Shown here in pieces: positions 54,753-64,000 of a stretch of 64,000 bases of DNA. The first letter of the stretch is position 1, and the number at the start of each line of letters is the position of its first letter. Source of the stretch: Kocuria soli (GTDB lineage Bacteria > Actinomycetota > Actinomycetes > Actinomycetales > Micrococcaceae). Location: the NCBI RefSeq assembly GCF_003797835.1, contig NZ_RKMF01000001.1, forward strand, positions 186,001 through 250,000. The letters run 5' to 3'. The notes below the pieces were generated by a model. It was not told where the DNA came from. It was given only the letters and a program-made list of their open reading frames with translations, and searched no databases. The position numbers and the translations under genes are program-made.

Positions 54753-56045
54753 ATGAGCTTGATCGTGCAGAAGTTCGGTGGATCGTCGGTCGCGGATGCG
54801 GCCAGCATCCGCCGCGTCGCACGCCGGATCGTCGAAACCAAGAACGCGGGCAACGACGTCGTGGTGGTGGTCTCCGCCATGGGCGACACCACCGATGAAC
54901 TGATCGACCTGGCCACCGAGGTCGCCGCGCATCCTCCCGCCCGCGAGATGGACATGCTGTTGACCTCGGGTGAGCGGATCTCCATGTCGCTGCTGGCCAT
55001 GGCCATCAACGACCTCGGCGCCCCCGCCCAGTCCTTCACGGGTTCCCAGGCGGGCATGATCACCGATGGTGACCACGGCGCGGCCTCGCTCGTGGAGGTC
55101 ACCCCGTCCCGTATCCAGGATTCGGTGAAGGCCGGGAACATCGCGATCATCGCGGGCTTCCAAGGTGTTCACCGCACCACCAAGGACATCACCACGCTGG
55201 GTCGCGGGGGGTCCGACACCACCGCCGTCGCCCTCGCCGCCGCGATGGACGCGGACGTGTGCGAAATCTATTCCGACGTGGACGGCGTGTTCACCGCCGA
55301 CCCGCGGATCGCGCCCAAGGCCCACAAGCTCGACCAGATCTCGAGCGAGGAAATGCTGGAGATGGCGGCCAACGGCGCCAAGATCCTGCACCTGCGGTGT
55401 GTGGAGTACGCGCGCCGTTTCGGCGTGAAACTGCACGTCCGTTCGTCGTTCACCCGCGCCGAAGGCACCTGGGTGATCCCCAGCTCCGATGACACCACTT
55501 TCTCCACGTCCATGAAGGAGATTCCCTTGGAACAGCCGCTGATCGCCGGTATCGCCCACGACCGCAGTCAGGTCAAGATCACGGTCGTGGGGGTCCCGGA
55601 CCAGCCCGGGATCGCGTCGACCATCTTCCGTCTGCTGGCAGACGCCAAGGTCAACGTGGACATGATCGTCCAGAACGTCTCCGTGGCCGACGAACCGACC
55701 ACGGACCTCTCCGTGACCGTCCCGGAGAGCCAGGGCGAACTGGCCATGAACCTGCTGCGCGCCGCGGAGGAGAAGATCGGTTACGCGGGCCTGGAGTACG
55801 ACGACAAGGTCGGCAAGTTGTCCCTGGTGGGCGCCGGCATGAAGTCCAACCCGGGGGTCTCGTTCACGTTCTTCGAGGCCCTGGCCGCCAACGGCATCAA
55901 CATCGACATGATCTCCACCTCGGAGGTCCGGATCTCCGTGATCACCGCGGCCGACCGCCTGGACGACGCAGTCCGTGCCGTGCACAACGCGTTCAACCTG
56001 GACTCGGACCAGGACGCCACGGTGTACGCGGGGACGGGTCGCTGA
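54753..56045 (+). CDS. lysC: Aspartate kinase
   Basis: LysC phosphorylates aspartate, the first step to lysine, threonine, methionine and diaminopimelate. The 430 residues show KFGGSSV at 7-13, [14 protein letters not shown] near 71-84, [15 protein letters not shown] near 148-162 and two C-terminal ACT domains (about 270-425) that sense lysine/threonine: [33 protein letters not shown] and [37 protein letters not shown]. In Corynebacterium a separate beta subunit starts inside lysC. Here an in-frame ATG at about 55514 lies at the right place but lacks a strong ribosome-binding site. GGGGAG precedes the main ATG. Confidence 0.96.
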   Translation: MSLIVQKFGGSSVADAASIRRVARRIVETKNAGNDVVVVVSAMGDTTDELIDLATEVAAHPPAREMDMLLTSGERISMSLLAMAINDLGAPAQSFTGSQAGMITDGDHGAASLVEVTPSRIQDSVKAGNIAIIAGFQGVHRTTKDITTLGRGGSDTTAVALAAAMDADVCEIYSDVDGVFTADPRIAPKAHKLDQISSEEMLEMAANGAKILHLRCVEYARRFGVKLHVRSSFTRAEGTWVIPSSDDTTFSTSMKEIPLEQPLIAGIAHDRSQVKITVVGVPDQPGIASTIFRLLADAKVNVDMIVQNVSVADEPTTDLSVTVPESQGELAMNLLRAAEEKIGYAGLEYDDKVGKLSLVGAGMKSNPGVSFTFFEALAANGINIDMISTSEVRISVITAADRLDDAVRAVHNAFNLDSDQDATVYAGTGR

Positions 56046-56054
56046 GCGGACGTC

Positions 56055-57014
56055 GTGCCGATCGATCAGGCCACGCACGCCATTGCTCAGGTCCTGGAAC
56101 CCGAGCAGTGGCGTGCCGCGCAATCCGCCCATGAGGCACGCGCCCGGGAGTGGACTCAACCGTTCCGGGAGCGCCGCAGCCTGGGACTCAAGCACCCCGT
56201 CAACGACTTCCTGTTCACCTACTACTCCTTCTCCCCGGCCAAGCTGGAACGTTGGACGCCGGGGGTCGGCGTGGTGCTGCTGGGGGCGGCCCAGGACTTC
56301 GGACACCAGAAGTTCTGGCGCCCCGTGACCTCCGCCGAGGCCCTGGCCCTGGGGATCTCCGACGACGACGGCGCGGTGACCCTGGATGTGGAGGCATTTC
56401 GGGCCGCCCGCGGCTCCGCCGCACAGTTCGTGGAGATGCTCGTGCGGCGCACGGCCGGGAGGCCCGGCCTGTTCGGGTGCTTCGGCATGCACGAATGGGC
56501 GATGGCGTACCGGTCACGTCTGAACGGTGTCCGACACGAGCAGCTGCCGTTGCGCCTGGGAGCCAAGAGGACGGACGCCGTCGTCGAATCCCACAAGCTG
56601 CGGTGCACGCACATCGACGCCTTCCGGTTCTTCGCCCCTCAAGCCGTGGCCCTCAACGAAACCCACCCCACCCGTGAGACCCAACGGGACATGGAGCAAC
56701 CGGGCTGTCTGCACGCCAACATGGACCTCTACAAGTGGGCCTACAAGCTCTCGCCCGCGGTCCCGGCCGAGCTGATCGCGGATTCATTCGAGCTGGCCCT
56801 GGAAATCCGCGCGACGGACATGGAGGCCTCCCCCTACGACCTCTCCGACTGGGGTTACGGAGTGGTCGCGGTGGAGACCCCGGAGGGAAAGGCCGAGTAC
56901 GTGCGTCGGCAGAAGTCCTTCAGCGAGCGCGCCCAGCGGATCCGTGAACGGCTGTTGTCCGTCATCAAGGTTCTGGTGGCCGAGGCGCCGCTGGCCGGAG
57001 GGCGAGTCGAATGA
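56055..57014 (+). CDS. Conserved protein annotated in relatives as 3-methyladenine DNA glycosylase
   Basis: The 319-residue protein belongs to an actinobacterial family that databases often label 3-methyladenine DNA glycosylase. I see no helix-hairpin-helix or other known glycosylase motif, so the label is weak. Recognisable family stretches are HPVNDFLFTYYSFSPAKLERWTPGVGVVL, FGCFGMHEWAMAYR, LRCTHIDAFRFF, ETHPTRETQRDMEQPGCLHANMDLYKWAYKL and MEASPYDLSDWG. Several conserved His, Asp and Cys residues suggest an enzyme. The start is GTG 56055. Its last codons overlap the Rieske gene by ATGA, so the two are translationally coupled. Confidence 0.7.
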   Translation: MPIDQATHAIAQVLEPEQWRAAQSAHEARAREWTQPFRERRSLGLKHPVNDFLFTYYSFSPAKLERWTPGVGVVLLGAAQDFGHQKFWRPVTSAEALALGISDDDGAVTLDVEAFRAARGSAAQFVEMLVRRTAGRPGLFGCFGMHEWAMAYRSRLNGVRHEQLPLRLGAKRTDAVVESHKLRCTHIDAFRFFAPQAVALNETHPTRETQRDMEQPGCLHANMDLYKWAYKLSPAVPAELIADSFELALEIRATDMEASPYDLSDWGYGVVAVETPEGKAEYVRRQKSFSERAQRIRERLLSVIKVLVAEAPLAGGRVE

Positions 57015-57361
57015 CCGGGACCCGTGTGGTCGAGGCGTCGGCCATTCCCCACCCCGGCGATTTCATCACCGTGCGCGTGGACGCCACCCCGTACCTGGTC
57101 ACCCACGACGCGAACGGGCAGGTCCACGTGCTGGTCAACACGTGCACGCACCAGGCGGCAACCGTGTGCCGCGCGACCTCAGGGAACGCCGATTCCTTCG
57201 AATGCCCCAATCATTTCTGGGTCTACCGCAACGACGGCACGTTCGTGGGCTCTCGGTTGGCGCTGGCAACCGGCCGAGAGGCCCCGGCAGATCCCAGCAA
57301 GAACCTGGCCTCCGTCCCGTTCACCGTGGCCGACGGCTGGATTGTGGCCCACACGGACTAG
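57011..57361 (+). CDS. Rieske [2Fe-2S] protein
   Basis: The 116-residue stand-alone Rieske protein is of the ferredoxin or dioxygenase-N-terminal type. The cluster ligands are Cys45 and His47 in NTCTHQAATVC and Cys65 and His68 in ECPNHFWVYR, with 17 residues between the pairs. FVGSRLALATGREAP follows as in ring-hydroxylating enzymes, but no oxygenase domain is attached or adjacent. There is no signal peptide. The ATG overlaps the upstream stop codon by 4 nt, so a functional link with the preceding protein is likely; its electron partner is unknown. Confidence 0.88.
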   Translation: MTGTRVVEASAIPHPGDFITVRVDATPYLVTHDANGQVHVLVNTCTHQAATVCRATSGNADSFECPNHFWVYRNDGTFVGSRLALATGREAPADPSKNLASVPFTVADGWIVAHTD

Positions 57362-57513
57362 CTTTCTCCGCCGAACCCTCTCGAAGCTCGTCCATCAGGG
57401 GCTGATCAGCAAGTTTGGCGAGGGTTCGGCACGCTCGAGGGTCGGTAGGTACCGGTCAGGACAGCGGATAGAATCGGCGTGATTCTTCGCATCGTCCTCC
57501 AGAAGGAGCGCTC

Positions 57514-57783
57514 GTGGCCCGCATTGTTGTTGACGTCATGCCCAAACCGGAGATTTTGGACCCGCAAGGAAAGGCCATCGTCCGCGCGCTGCCGCACCAG
57601 GGCATCACGGCCTTCACGGGGGTCCGCCAGGGCAAGCGCTTCGAACTCGAAGTGGACGGAGAAGTCACCGAACAGGTCCTGGCCACGGCTCGCGAAGCCG
57701 CGGAGACCATGCTCTCCAACCCGGTCATCGAGGACGTGGTCAACGTCACCGTGATCAACGACGCCACGTCCACCGAGGCCTGA
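57514..57783 (+). CDS. purS: Phosphoribosylformylglycinamidine synthase subunit PurS
   Basis: PurS is the small structural subunit of the three-part FGAM synthase (PurSQL) that aminates FGAR in purine synthesis. The 89 residues start [20 protein letters not shown] and contain [12 protein letters not shown] and [13 protein letters not shown], all typical. The GTG at 57514 has AGAAGGAG upstream. TAGAAT at about 57472-57477 is a plausible -10 for the purSQL operon. purQ starts 4 nt later. Confidence 0.95.
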   Translation: MARIVVDVMPKPEILDPQGKAIVRALPHQGITAFTGVRQGKRFELEVDGEVTEQVLATAREAAETMLSNPVIEDVVNVTVINDATSTEA

Positions 57784-57787
57784 GCCC

Positions 57788-58588
57788 GTGGCTTCCAACA
57801 CGTTCGAAGCGCCACTGGTCGCTGACCTGAGCTCCCCCTCCCCCGACGGCACCTTGGTCGACGTCCGGGTGGGCATCGTGACCTTCCCGGGCACCCTGGA
57901 CGACCGCGACGCCGCACGCGCAATCGACATCGCGGGAGGTACCTCCGTGCCGCTGTGGTACGCCGACGACGACCTCCAAGGGGTCGACGCCGTCATCCTC
58001 CCCGGGGGATTCTCCTACGGGGACTATCTGCGAGCCGGCGCCATTTCCCGCTTTGCGCCCCTGATGTCACGGATCGTGGACGCCGCCAACAGCGATGCGG
58101 CAATGCCCGTCCTGGGCATCTGCAACGGATTCCAGATCCTGACGGAGGCCCATCTGCTCCCGGGCTCCATGATCCGCAACGACCACCTCAAGTTCGTGTG
58201 CCGCGACCAGCGCCTGCGCGTGGAGAACACGGAGACGGCTTGGACCGCCCTATACACGGCCGGCCAGGAGATCGTGGTCCCGCTCAAGAACAACGACGGC
58301 CAGTACGTGTGTGACCAGGCGACTCTGGACATGCTGGAGGCCGAGGGCCGCGTGGCCTTCCGCTACGTGGGCCACAACCCGAACGGTTCGCTCAACGACA
58401 TCGCGGGTGTGACCAACGCCCGCGGCAACGTCGTCGGGCTGATGCCGCACCCCGAACACGCCGTCGAACCCGGGTTCGGCCCCGACTCCACGGGGCAGGG
58501 GCCCGTCACCATGGGGGACGGCACGGACGGACTCGACATCTTCATCTCGGCACTCAAGACCGTGGTCAACGGAGGCACCCGCGCATGA
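57788..58588 (+). CDS. purQ: Phosphoribosylformylglycinamidine synthase subunit PurQ
   Basis: PurQ is the glutaminase subunit that supplies ammonia to PurL. The 266-residue class I amidotransferase has the nucleophile Cys112 in [13 protein letters not shown] and the His/Glu pair in [28 protein letters not shown] is the family hallmark. It has about 25 extra residues before [12 protein letters not shown] compared with typical PurQ of about 230 residues; the GTG at 57788 is kept because it follows purS closely. The end overlaps purL by ATGA. Confidence 0.95.
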   Translation: MASNTFEAPLVADLSSPSPDGTLVDVRVGIVTFPGTLDDRDAARAIDIAGGTSVPLWYADDDLQGVDAVILPGGFSYGDYLRAGAISRFAPLMSRIVDAANSDAAMPVLGICNGFQILTEAHLLPGSMIRNDHLKFVCRDQRLRVENTETAWTALYTAGQEIVVPLKNNDGQYVCDQATLDMLEAEGRVAFRYVGHNPNGSLNDIAGVTNARGNVVGLMPHPEHAVEPGFGPDSTGQGPVTMGDGTDGLDIFISALKTVVNGGTRA

Positions 58589-60888
58589 GCGACCAGCAGT
58601 TCCACCTGGACACCGTCGAACACGCGAGCCAGACTCCCCAGACCGAACTCCCGTGGGCCGAGCTGGGCCTCAAGCGTGAAGAATTCGACCGGATCGCGGA
58701 GATCCTTGGCCGCCGGCCGACCGCCGCGGAACTGGCCATGTACTCCGTCATGTGGTCCGAGCACTGCTCGTACAAGTCCTCCAAGGTCCACCTGCGCCAG
58801 TTCGGCGAGAAGGTCTCCGAGGAGATGACCAAGGACCTGATGGTCGGCATGGGCGAGAACGCCGGTGTCACGGACATCGGTGACGGCTGGGCCGTGACCT
58901 TCAAGATCGAGTCCCACAACCACCCGTCCTACGTCGAGCCCTACCAGGGGGCTGCCACGGGCGTAGGCGGCATCGTGCGCGACATCATCTCCATGGGTGC
59001 GCGCCCGGTGGCCGTCATGGACCCGCTGCGTTTCGGCGCGATCGATCACCCGGACACCCAGCGCGTGGTACACGGGATCGTGGCCGGCGTGGGTGGTTAC
59101 GGCAACTGCCTGGGGCTGCCGAACATCGGCGGTGAGGTCGAGTTCGACCCCTGCTACCAGGCCAACCCGCTGGTGAACGCACTCGCCGTGGGCGTCCTGC
59201 GGCACGAGGACCTGCGCCTGGCCAACGCGACCGGCACCGGCAACAAGGTCGTGCTCTTCGGCGCGCGGACCGGTGGCGACGGCATCGGCGGCGCGTCCGT
59301 GCTGGCCTCCGAGTCCTTCGACGACTCCAAACCCTCCAAGCGCCCCGCCGTTCAGGTCGGTGACCCGTTCGCGGAGAAGGTTCTCATCGAGTGCTGCCTG
59401 GAACTCTTCCACGCGGGCCTGGTGGAGGGCATCCAGGACTTGGGCGCCGCCGGCATCTCCTGCGCCACCTCCGAACTGGCCTCCAACGGTGACGGCGGCA
59501 TGCACGTGGACCTGTCCTCGGTGTTGCTGCGCGATCCCTCCTTGACTCCGGGCGAGATCCTCATGTCCGAGTCCCAGGAACGCATGATGGCCGTCGTCAC
59601 GCCGGAGAAGGTGGCCGACTTCGAAGCTGTCCTGGACAAGTGGGAGGTCGAGTACTCCTGGATCGGTGAGGTCACGGACACGGGCCGCCTGGTCATCGAC
59701 TGGCAGGGCGAGGTGATCGTCGACGTCGATCCCCGGACCGTTGCGCACGACGGTCCCGTCTACGAACGCCCCTACCACCGCCCGGAGCGCCAGGACGAGG
59801 TCCAGGCAGATCATTTCACGGGGTCCGCGGCGGACACCGGACGCCCCGACGGCGAGGCCCTCAAGGACGCAGTCCTGGAACTCATGGCCTCCCCCAACCT
59901 GTGCTCGAAGGCATGGGTCACAGACCAGTACGACCGTTACGTCCAGGGCAACACCGCCATGGCCATGCCCGACGACGCCGGCGTGATCCGCGTGGACGAA
60001 GAAGCCGGCCTGGGCGTGGCCCTGTCCACGGACTGCAACGGCCGCTACGCGTACCTGGACCCGTACAACGGTGCCAAGCTCGCTCTCGCGGAGGCCTACC
60101 GCAACGTCGCCACCGCCGGGGCCCGTCCGGCAGCGGTCTCCGACTGCCTCAACTTCGGCTCTCCGGAAGACCCCGAGGTCATGTGGCAGTTCGCGGAGGC
60201 GGTGCGCGGCCTGGCAGACGGGTGCCTGGAGATCGGCGTCCCCGTCACGGGCGGCAACGTCTCCCTGTACAACCAGACCGGTCAGGAAGCCATCCACCCC
60301 ACCCCCGTGGTCGCGCTCATGGGCGTCCTCGACGACGTTCGTCGCCGCACCCCCTCGGGTTGGGATGTCAACGCTGACGGGCAGGCGATCTACCTGCTCG
60401 GGAGCACCGCGGACGAACTCGACGGTTCGGAATGGGCTCGGCTGCGCGGCCACCTGGGCGGCCTTCCGCCCACCGTGGATCTCGGCCAGGAGAAGCTGCT
60501 CGCGGACCTGCTGATCAACATGTCCCGGGACGGAATGATCGATTCCGCCCATGACGTCTCCGAAGGCGGCCTGGCGGCCACCCTGTCCGAAATGTGCCTT
60601 CGATTCGGCACGGGGGCACGGATCGGCATGGGTGAGGTCTGCGAACGCGACGGCCTGGACTTGTTCACCATGCTGTTCTCGGAAACCCAGGGCCGGGCTG
60701 TCGTTGCCGTTCCGCGTTCCGAGGAAGTACGTTTCAAGGACATGTGCACGATGCGCAACTACCCCTTTGCGCGCATCGGCGTGGTTGACGCCGTCAACGA
60801 CGCCCTCGATCTCATGGGAGCCACGCGGATTCCTCTGCCGGAACTGCGCCAGGCCCACGAATCCACCCTCCCCACGTATTTCGGCTGA
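58585..60888 (+). CDS. purL: Phosphoribosylformylglycinamidine synthase subunit PurL
   Basis: PurL is the synthetase subunit of FGAM synthase. The 767-residue small-type PurL shows [12 protein letters not shown] near 52, [29 protein letters not shown] near 107 with the catalytic histidine, and [17 protein letters not shown]. The pseudo-repeat second half has [33 protein letters not shown] and [17 protein letters not shown] 58585 overlaps purQ TGA by 4 nt, completing purSQL. Confidence 0.97.
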   Translation: MSDQQFHLDTVEHASQTPQTELPWAELGLKREEFDRIAEILGRRPTAAELAMYSVMWSEHCSYKSSKVHLRQFGEKVSEEMTKDLMVGMGENAGVTDIGDGWAVTFKIESHNHPSYVEPYQGAATGVGGIVRDIISMGARPVAVMDPLRFGAIDHPDTQRVVHGIVAGVGGYGNCLGLPNIGGEVEFDPCYQANPLVNALAVGVLRHEDLRLANATGTGNKVVLFGARTGGDGIGGASVLASESFDDSKPSKRPAVQVGDPFAEKVLIECCLELFHAGLVEGIQDLGAAGISCATSELASNGDGGMHVDLSSVLLRDPSLTPGEILMSESQERMMAVVTPEKVADFEAVLDKWEVEYSWIGEVTDTGRLVIDWQGEVIVDVDPRTVAHDGPVYERPYHRPERQDEVQADHFTGSAADTGRPDGEALKDAVLELMASPNLCSKAWVTDQYDRYVQGNTAMAMPDDAGVIRVDEEAGLGVALSTDCNGRYAYLDPYNGAKLALAEAYRNVATAGARPAAVSDCLNFGSPEDPEVMWQFAEAVRGLADGCLEIGVPVTGGNVSLYNQTGQEAIHPTPVVALMGVLDDVRRRTPSGWDVNADGQAIYLLGSTADELDGSEWARLRGHLGGLPPTVDLGQEKLLADLLINMSRDGMIDSAHDVSEGGLAATLSEMCLRFGTGARIGMGEVCERDGLDLFTMLFSETQGRAVVAVPRSEEVRFKDMCTMRNYPFARIGVVDAVNDALDLMGATRIPLPELRQAHESTLPTYFG

Positions 60889-60924
60889 CCGAAACACTCA
60901 GCCGCACGGACGATCGAGGTCATC

Positions 60925-61440
60925 ATGATCGATTTGCCGTTGGAGCCGCCCCAGGCCCACGAGGTCCGAACCGAGCGTCTGGTCATGCGCCCGTTCACCG
61001 AGGACGAGATCACCGCCGTGATCGACGGCGTCCACCTGGACCATTTCGCGGAAGAGTTTCCGATTCCGGAAACGGTGGACCAGCTCAGGGACGTCGCGCA
61101 GGCGGGCGGGTACTACTTCACGGAGACGCTGTACTCCCCGCTGGCCTGCATCGAACTCGAATCCGAGAAGGTCATCGGCTCGACCGGTTTCGCGTCAGCT
61201 CCCATCGACGGTGCCTTGGAGATCGTGGGTTTCCTGGTTCCGGACCGACGGCGGATGGGTTTTGCCGCGGAAGGTCTGCGGTCACTGATCACCCTTGCTT
61301 TCGAGGATCCTGAGGTGTCCGTGGTTCGGGCCTCCGTCCCGGAGGACAGCGCGCACATCGAGGATTTGTTGAAGGCAGCAGGCTTCACTGTCGCCGAGAC
61401 AGTGGGCCCGGAAACGGAATACCGGTGCGAACGGCCTTGA
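60925..61440 (+). CDS. GNAT-family acetyltransferase
   Basis: The 171-residue protein fits the RimJ/RimL-type GNAT acetyltransferases that use acetyl-CoA to modify an amine. RTERLVMRPFTEDEITAVIDG starts the fold, IGSTGFASAP is the central strand, EIVGFLVPDRRRMGFAAEGLRSLITLAF contains the acetyl-CoA loop (R-x-x-G-x-A/G), and VRASVPEDSAHIEDLLKAAGF is the C-terminal motif. The acceptor is unknown. It starts 36 bp after purL and may be read through from that operon. Confidence 0.82.
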   Translation: MIDLPLEPPQAHEVRTERLVMRPFTEDEITAVIDGVHLDHFAEEFPIPETVDQLRDVAQAGGYYFTETLYSPLACIELESEKVIGSTGFASAPIDGALEIVGFLVPDRRRMGFAAEGLRSLITLAFEDPEVSVVRASVPEDSAHIEDLLKAAGFTVAETVGPETEYRCERP

Positions 61441-61626
61441 GCTGAGCGGACACCGGGTGGGCAATTACCGACAAAGGCTTACGCGCGCGGCTCCGCAGCC
61501 ACTCCCCTGGCAACAGTGCAACTCTTTTCCCGCCTCAAAATGGTTTCCATAGGATGATTCTGGGCGTCGGGATTTCCCGGGCCGCCCGGACCGAACCGGC
61601 GCCTGCATTTCATGCCAGGAGCCGCC

Positions 61627-62373
61627 ATGTCTGCGCCAGCCCATTCCCGATCCGCGTCAACACCGTCCACGCCACACGCCGGACACAAAGGTGGCCTGCC
61701 GTCGGTGTACGCCAAATTGATCATGGCCGCCACGGGAGCGATCTTCGCGATCTTCGTCCTGGTCCACATGATCGGCAACCTCAAGATCTACATGGGCGCC
61801 GAGGCTTTCAATTCCTACGCCCACTGGCTCCGCATGGCCTTCTACCCCGTGCTGCCGTACGAGGGCTTGCTGTGGATCATGCGCGTGGTGCTCTCTGTGT
61901 GCCTGGTGGCGCACGTCTACTGCGCCCTGCTCCTGCGCCGCAGGGGCGCCACGGCTCGCGGGCGGTGGAAGCGACGCGGCCTCGGTCTGGACGTCTTCGC
62001 CGCGCGAACCATGATGGTCACCGGCGTGGTCCTGCTGTTGTTCATCGTCTTCCACATCCTCGACCTGACCTTGGGGATGTCACCCGCGGGACCTGACGGG
62101 TTCCAACACGCGACCCACGAGGCCTCCTACGCCTACTCGAACCTGGTGGCATCCTTCAACCGCCTGCCCGTCGCGTTGTTCTACATCCTCGCCATGGGGT
62201 GCCTGGCCCTTCACCTGGCGCACGGCGTGGTCAGCGCCGTCGTCGATTTCGGGGTGGGTGTCCGTCCTCGGGTGTTCTCCGCGTTGGCCGGGCTCGGGCT
62301 GCTCTTCGGACTGGTCATCGCGATCGGCAACATCACCATTCCCGTGGCCGTCCTGACAGGAGTGCTCCAGTGA
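61627..62373 (+). CDS. sdhC: Succinate dehydrogenase cytochrome b subunit (type B)
   Basis: SdhC anchors succinate dehydrogenase in the membrane and carries its haem(s), passing electrons to menaquinone. The 248 residues form about five transmembrane helices, as in single-subunit cytochrome b558 types; axial-ligand histidines are likely among [47 protein letters not shown] and [18 protein letters not shown] 7 nt before the ATG at 61627 decides the start over an ATG five codons upstream. The TGA overlaps the sdhA GTG by 4 nt. TAGGAT at about 61552 is a possible -10. Confidence 0.92.
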   Translation: MSAPAHSRSASTPSTPHAGHKGGLPSVYAKLIMAATGAIFAIFVLVHMIGNLKIYMGAEAFNSYAHWLRMAFYPVLPYEGLLWIMRVVLSVCLVAHVYCALLLRRRGATARGRWKRRGLGLDVFAARTMMVTGVVLLLFIVFHILDLTLGMSPAGPDGFQHATHEASYAYSNLVASFNRLPVALFYILAMGCLALHLAHGVVSAVVDFGVGVRPRVFSALAGLGLLFGLVIAIGNITIPVAVLTGVLQ

Positions 62374-64000
62374 ACACCTTCCGCACCATCGGTTCCAGAA
62401 TCCGCTCCGTGGTCGGTTCGTCGGAGGGGGTGCCCCGTCCGCAGCAGGACTCCCCGGACCCGGCTGCACCGCAGGAGGAGGCGGCCACTTCCGCCCCCGA
62501 GAGCACGGGCAACGCGAAGAAGCCCTTGAGCGGACCAGCGGCGTTGAAGCGCCAAGGGCCAAAGGGCACGCAGGGCTTCGTGACCTATGCCGATGAGCCG
62601 TTGAACGGCAACGTGCCCACCGGCGACCCTCTGACGGCCTGGTCCCGCCGCAAGCTCGACTACAAGCTGGTCAGCCCGCTGAACCGTCGCAAGTTCAAGG
62701 TCATCGTGGTGGGGACCGGCCTGGCCGGTGCCGGTTGCGCCGCGGCCCTGGGCGAGCTCGGATACAACGTGGTCTCCTACACGTTCCACGACGCCGCCCG
62801 CCGCGCGCACTCGGTGGCCGCCCAGGGCGGCATCAACTCCGCGCGTGCCAAGAAGGTGGACAACGACTCCCTCGAACGATTCGTCAAGGACACGGTCAAG
62901 GGTGGGGACTTCCGGGCCAGGGAGGCCGACTGCTTCCGACTGGGTGAGGAATCCGTGCGGGTGATCGACCACATGGACGCGATCGGTGCCCCGTTCGCCC
63001 GCGAGTACGGCGGGGAGCTGCGCACGCGTTCCTTCGGCGGTGTCCAGGTGTCCCGCACCTACTACACGCGGGGCCAGACCGGCCAACAGCTGCAGGTGGC
63101 CGCGGCCCGTGCGCTGCAGCGGCAAGTGGGGCTGGGCACCGTTGACCTGCGCACCCACCGCGAGGTCCTGGACCTGGTGGTCGACGACGGTCGCGCCAAG
63201 GGCGTTGTGGTCCGCGATCTCTACACGGGCGAGATCGAGGCGGAGACTGCCCACGCCGTCGTCCTGTGCACCGGCGGTTACGGCAACGTCTACTTCCGCT
63301 CCACGCTGGCCCACAACTCCAACGTGACCGCCGCGTGGCGGGCACACCGTCGCGGTGCGTACTTCGCGTCGCCGTCGTACATCCAGTTCCACCCGACCGC
63401 CCTGCCCGTGAGTTCGCACTGGCAGTCCAAGACCACGCTCATGAGTGAGTCGCTGCGCAACGACGGGCGCATCTGGGTCCCCAAGGCCCCGGGGGACGAC
63501 CGCCCCGCCAACCAGATCCCGGAGGAGGAACGCGACTACTACCTGGAGCGCAAGTACCCGTCCTACGGCAACCTCTCCCCGCGCGACATCTCCTCCCGTG
63601 CCGCACGGGAGCAGATCGAAGCGGGCCACGGCGTGGGGCCGCTGCGCAACAGCGTGTACCTGGACTTCCGGGACGCCATCGGCCGGCTGGGCAAGAAGAC
63701 CATCGAGGAGCGTTACGGCAACCTCTTCGAGATGTACTTCGACGCCACGGGCGAGGACCCGTACACCGAACCCATGCGCATCGCCCCGGGTGCCCACTTC
63801 GCCATGGGCGGCTTGTGGAGCGACTACGACATGATGACCTCGATCGAGGGTCTGTTCGTGGGCGGTGAGGCCGGCTGGGGCTACCACGGGGCCAACCGCC
63901 TGGGCGCCAACTCGCTGCTCTCGGCCTGCGTGGACGGGTGGTTCACCCTGCCCTACTCGGTGCCGAACTTCCTGGCCAACCACCTGGGTGAGGCTCCGCT
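62370..64000 (+). CDS. sdhA: Succinate dehydrogenase flavoprotein subunit (type B; 3' end outside window)
   Basis: SdhA oxidises succinate to fumarate with covalent FAD. About 543 codons are visible. The sequence matches the long Corynebacterium-type Sdh[11 protein letters not shown] near 100, [37 protein letters not shown] at the FAD-histidine site, [53 protein letters not shown] and [15 protein letters not shown]. The N-terminus has about 50 more residues than the Corynebacterium enzyme, Pro/Ala/Gln-rich. The GTG at 62370 is chosen because it overlaps the sdhC stop (GTGA). sdhB should follow beyond base 64000. Confidence 0.94.
   Translation, partial: MNTFRTIGSRIRSVVGSSEGVPRPQQDSPDPAAPQEEAATSAPESTGNAKKPLSGPAALKRQGPKGTQGFVTYADEPLNGNVPTGDPLTAWSRRKLDYKLVSPLNRRKFKVIVVGTGLAGAGCAAALGELGYNVVSYTFHDAARRAHSVAAQGGINSARAKKVDNDSLERFVKDTVKGGDFRAREADCFRLGEESVRVIDHMDAIGAPFAREYGGELRTRSFGGVQVSRTYYTRGQTGQQLQVAAARALQRQVGLGTVDLRTHREVLDLVVDDGRAKGVVVRDLYTGEIEAETAHAVVLCTGGYGNVYFRSTLAHNSNVTAAWRAHRRGAYFASPSYIQFHPTALPVSSHWQSKTTLMSESLRNDGRIWVPKAPGDDRPANQIPEEERDYYLERKYPSYGNLSPRDISSRAAREQIEAGHGVGPLRNSVYLDFRDAIGRLGKKTIEERYGNLFEMYFDATGEDPYTEPMRIAPGAHFAMGGLWSDYDMMTSIEGLFVGGEAGWGYHGANRLGANSLLSACVDGWFTLPYSVPNFLANHLGEAP

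Noticed and set aside
52914-56492. Open frame of 1,192 codons on the minus strand opposite dnaX, recR, lysC
   Set aside because: It lies antisense to three well-conserved genes. High-GC codon bias creates long stop-free antisense frames; the translation is Gly/Arg/His/Val-rich without any family motif.
57371-57429. Inverted repeat ccgaaccctc ... gagggttcgg upstream of purS as a riboswitch or terminator
   Set aside because: The loop is about 39 nt with no purine-riboswitch core and no T-run. It may be a weak terminator after the Rieske gene, but I cannot support more.

Overview
The window is high-GC DNA with tightly packed genes. GTG starts are common, many genes overlap by 4 nt (ATGA or GTGA), and many have a -10 hexamer placed so that the transcript would begin at the start codon (leaderless). 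Together with the gene content this points to an Actinomycetota chromosome, most likely Micrococcales and probably Micrococcaceae. The taxonomic clues are a receiver-less winged-helix regulator of the Arthrobacter-relative type, a DtxR-controlled siderophore operon, pckG, a type-B succinate dehydrogenase, and the order ffs-dnaX-recR-lysC. I see no prophage, insertion sequence, CRISPR array, plasmid gene or origin. It reads as ordinary chromosomal core with a few accessory genes.

Layout. 1-8 kb: an aminotransferase (cut by the window edge), purB, a degenerate ApbE-like protein, a conserved membrane-associated protein, a pyruvate-kinase-like gene broken by two frameshifts, and a spermidine-synthase-like methyltransferase. 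8-15.3 kb: acylphosphatase, an exported DsbA-like lipoprotein, a PfpI/DJ-1 protein, another lipoprotein, a shikimate/quinate dehydrogenase, and divergent manA and manB supplying mannose phosphates. 15.4-22.8 kb: pckG, then a five-gene siderophore uptake operon (binding protein, two permeases, ATPase, siderophore-interacting flavoprotein) behind a promoter with a DtxR/IdeR box. 22.9-31 kb: tRNA-Arg, an aldo/keto reductase, a SixA-like phosphatase, the orphan winged-helix regulator with a long leader, upp, tadA, tRNA-Ser(CGA), and a [2Fe-2S] ferredoxin translationally coupled to a large FAD/Fe-S oxidase. 31-46.6 kb: a DUF4232 lipoprotein, the giant helicase Lhr, idi, an RluA-type pseudouridine synthase, a GH76 glycosidase, a NUDIX-like protein, a FUSC protein, tgt, two small enzymes, a DUF4126 protein, a queuosine-precursor transporter and pdxK. 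46.6-51 kb: a TetR regulator, an LtaS-like sulfatase-fold enzyme, an exported TIM-barrel hydrolase candidate and tRNA-Ser(GGA). 51-64 kb: SRP RNA, dnaX, recR, lysC, a conserved glycosylase-annotated protein coupled to a Rieske protein, purSQL, a GNAT, and sdhC-sdhA running off the window.

How the genes work together. The iron operon takes up ferric siderophore across the membrane and releases the iron by reduction. tgt and the YhhQ-type transporter fit a queuosine salvage route. purB and purSQL belong to de novo purine synthesis, upp and tadA to nucleobase salvage and tRNA editing. manA, manB, the GH76 enzyme, the LtaS-like enzyme and the TIM-barrel protein could all serve cell-surface polymers, but that link is inference. 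I did not find a clearly new system. The items most worth checking are the ferredoxin/oxidase pair, the LtaS-like/hydrolase pair, the regulator with its structured upstream region, and the doubly frameshifted pyruvate-kinase-like gene.
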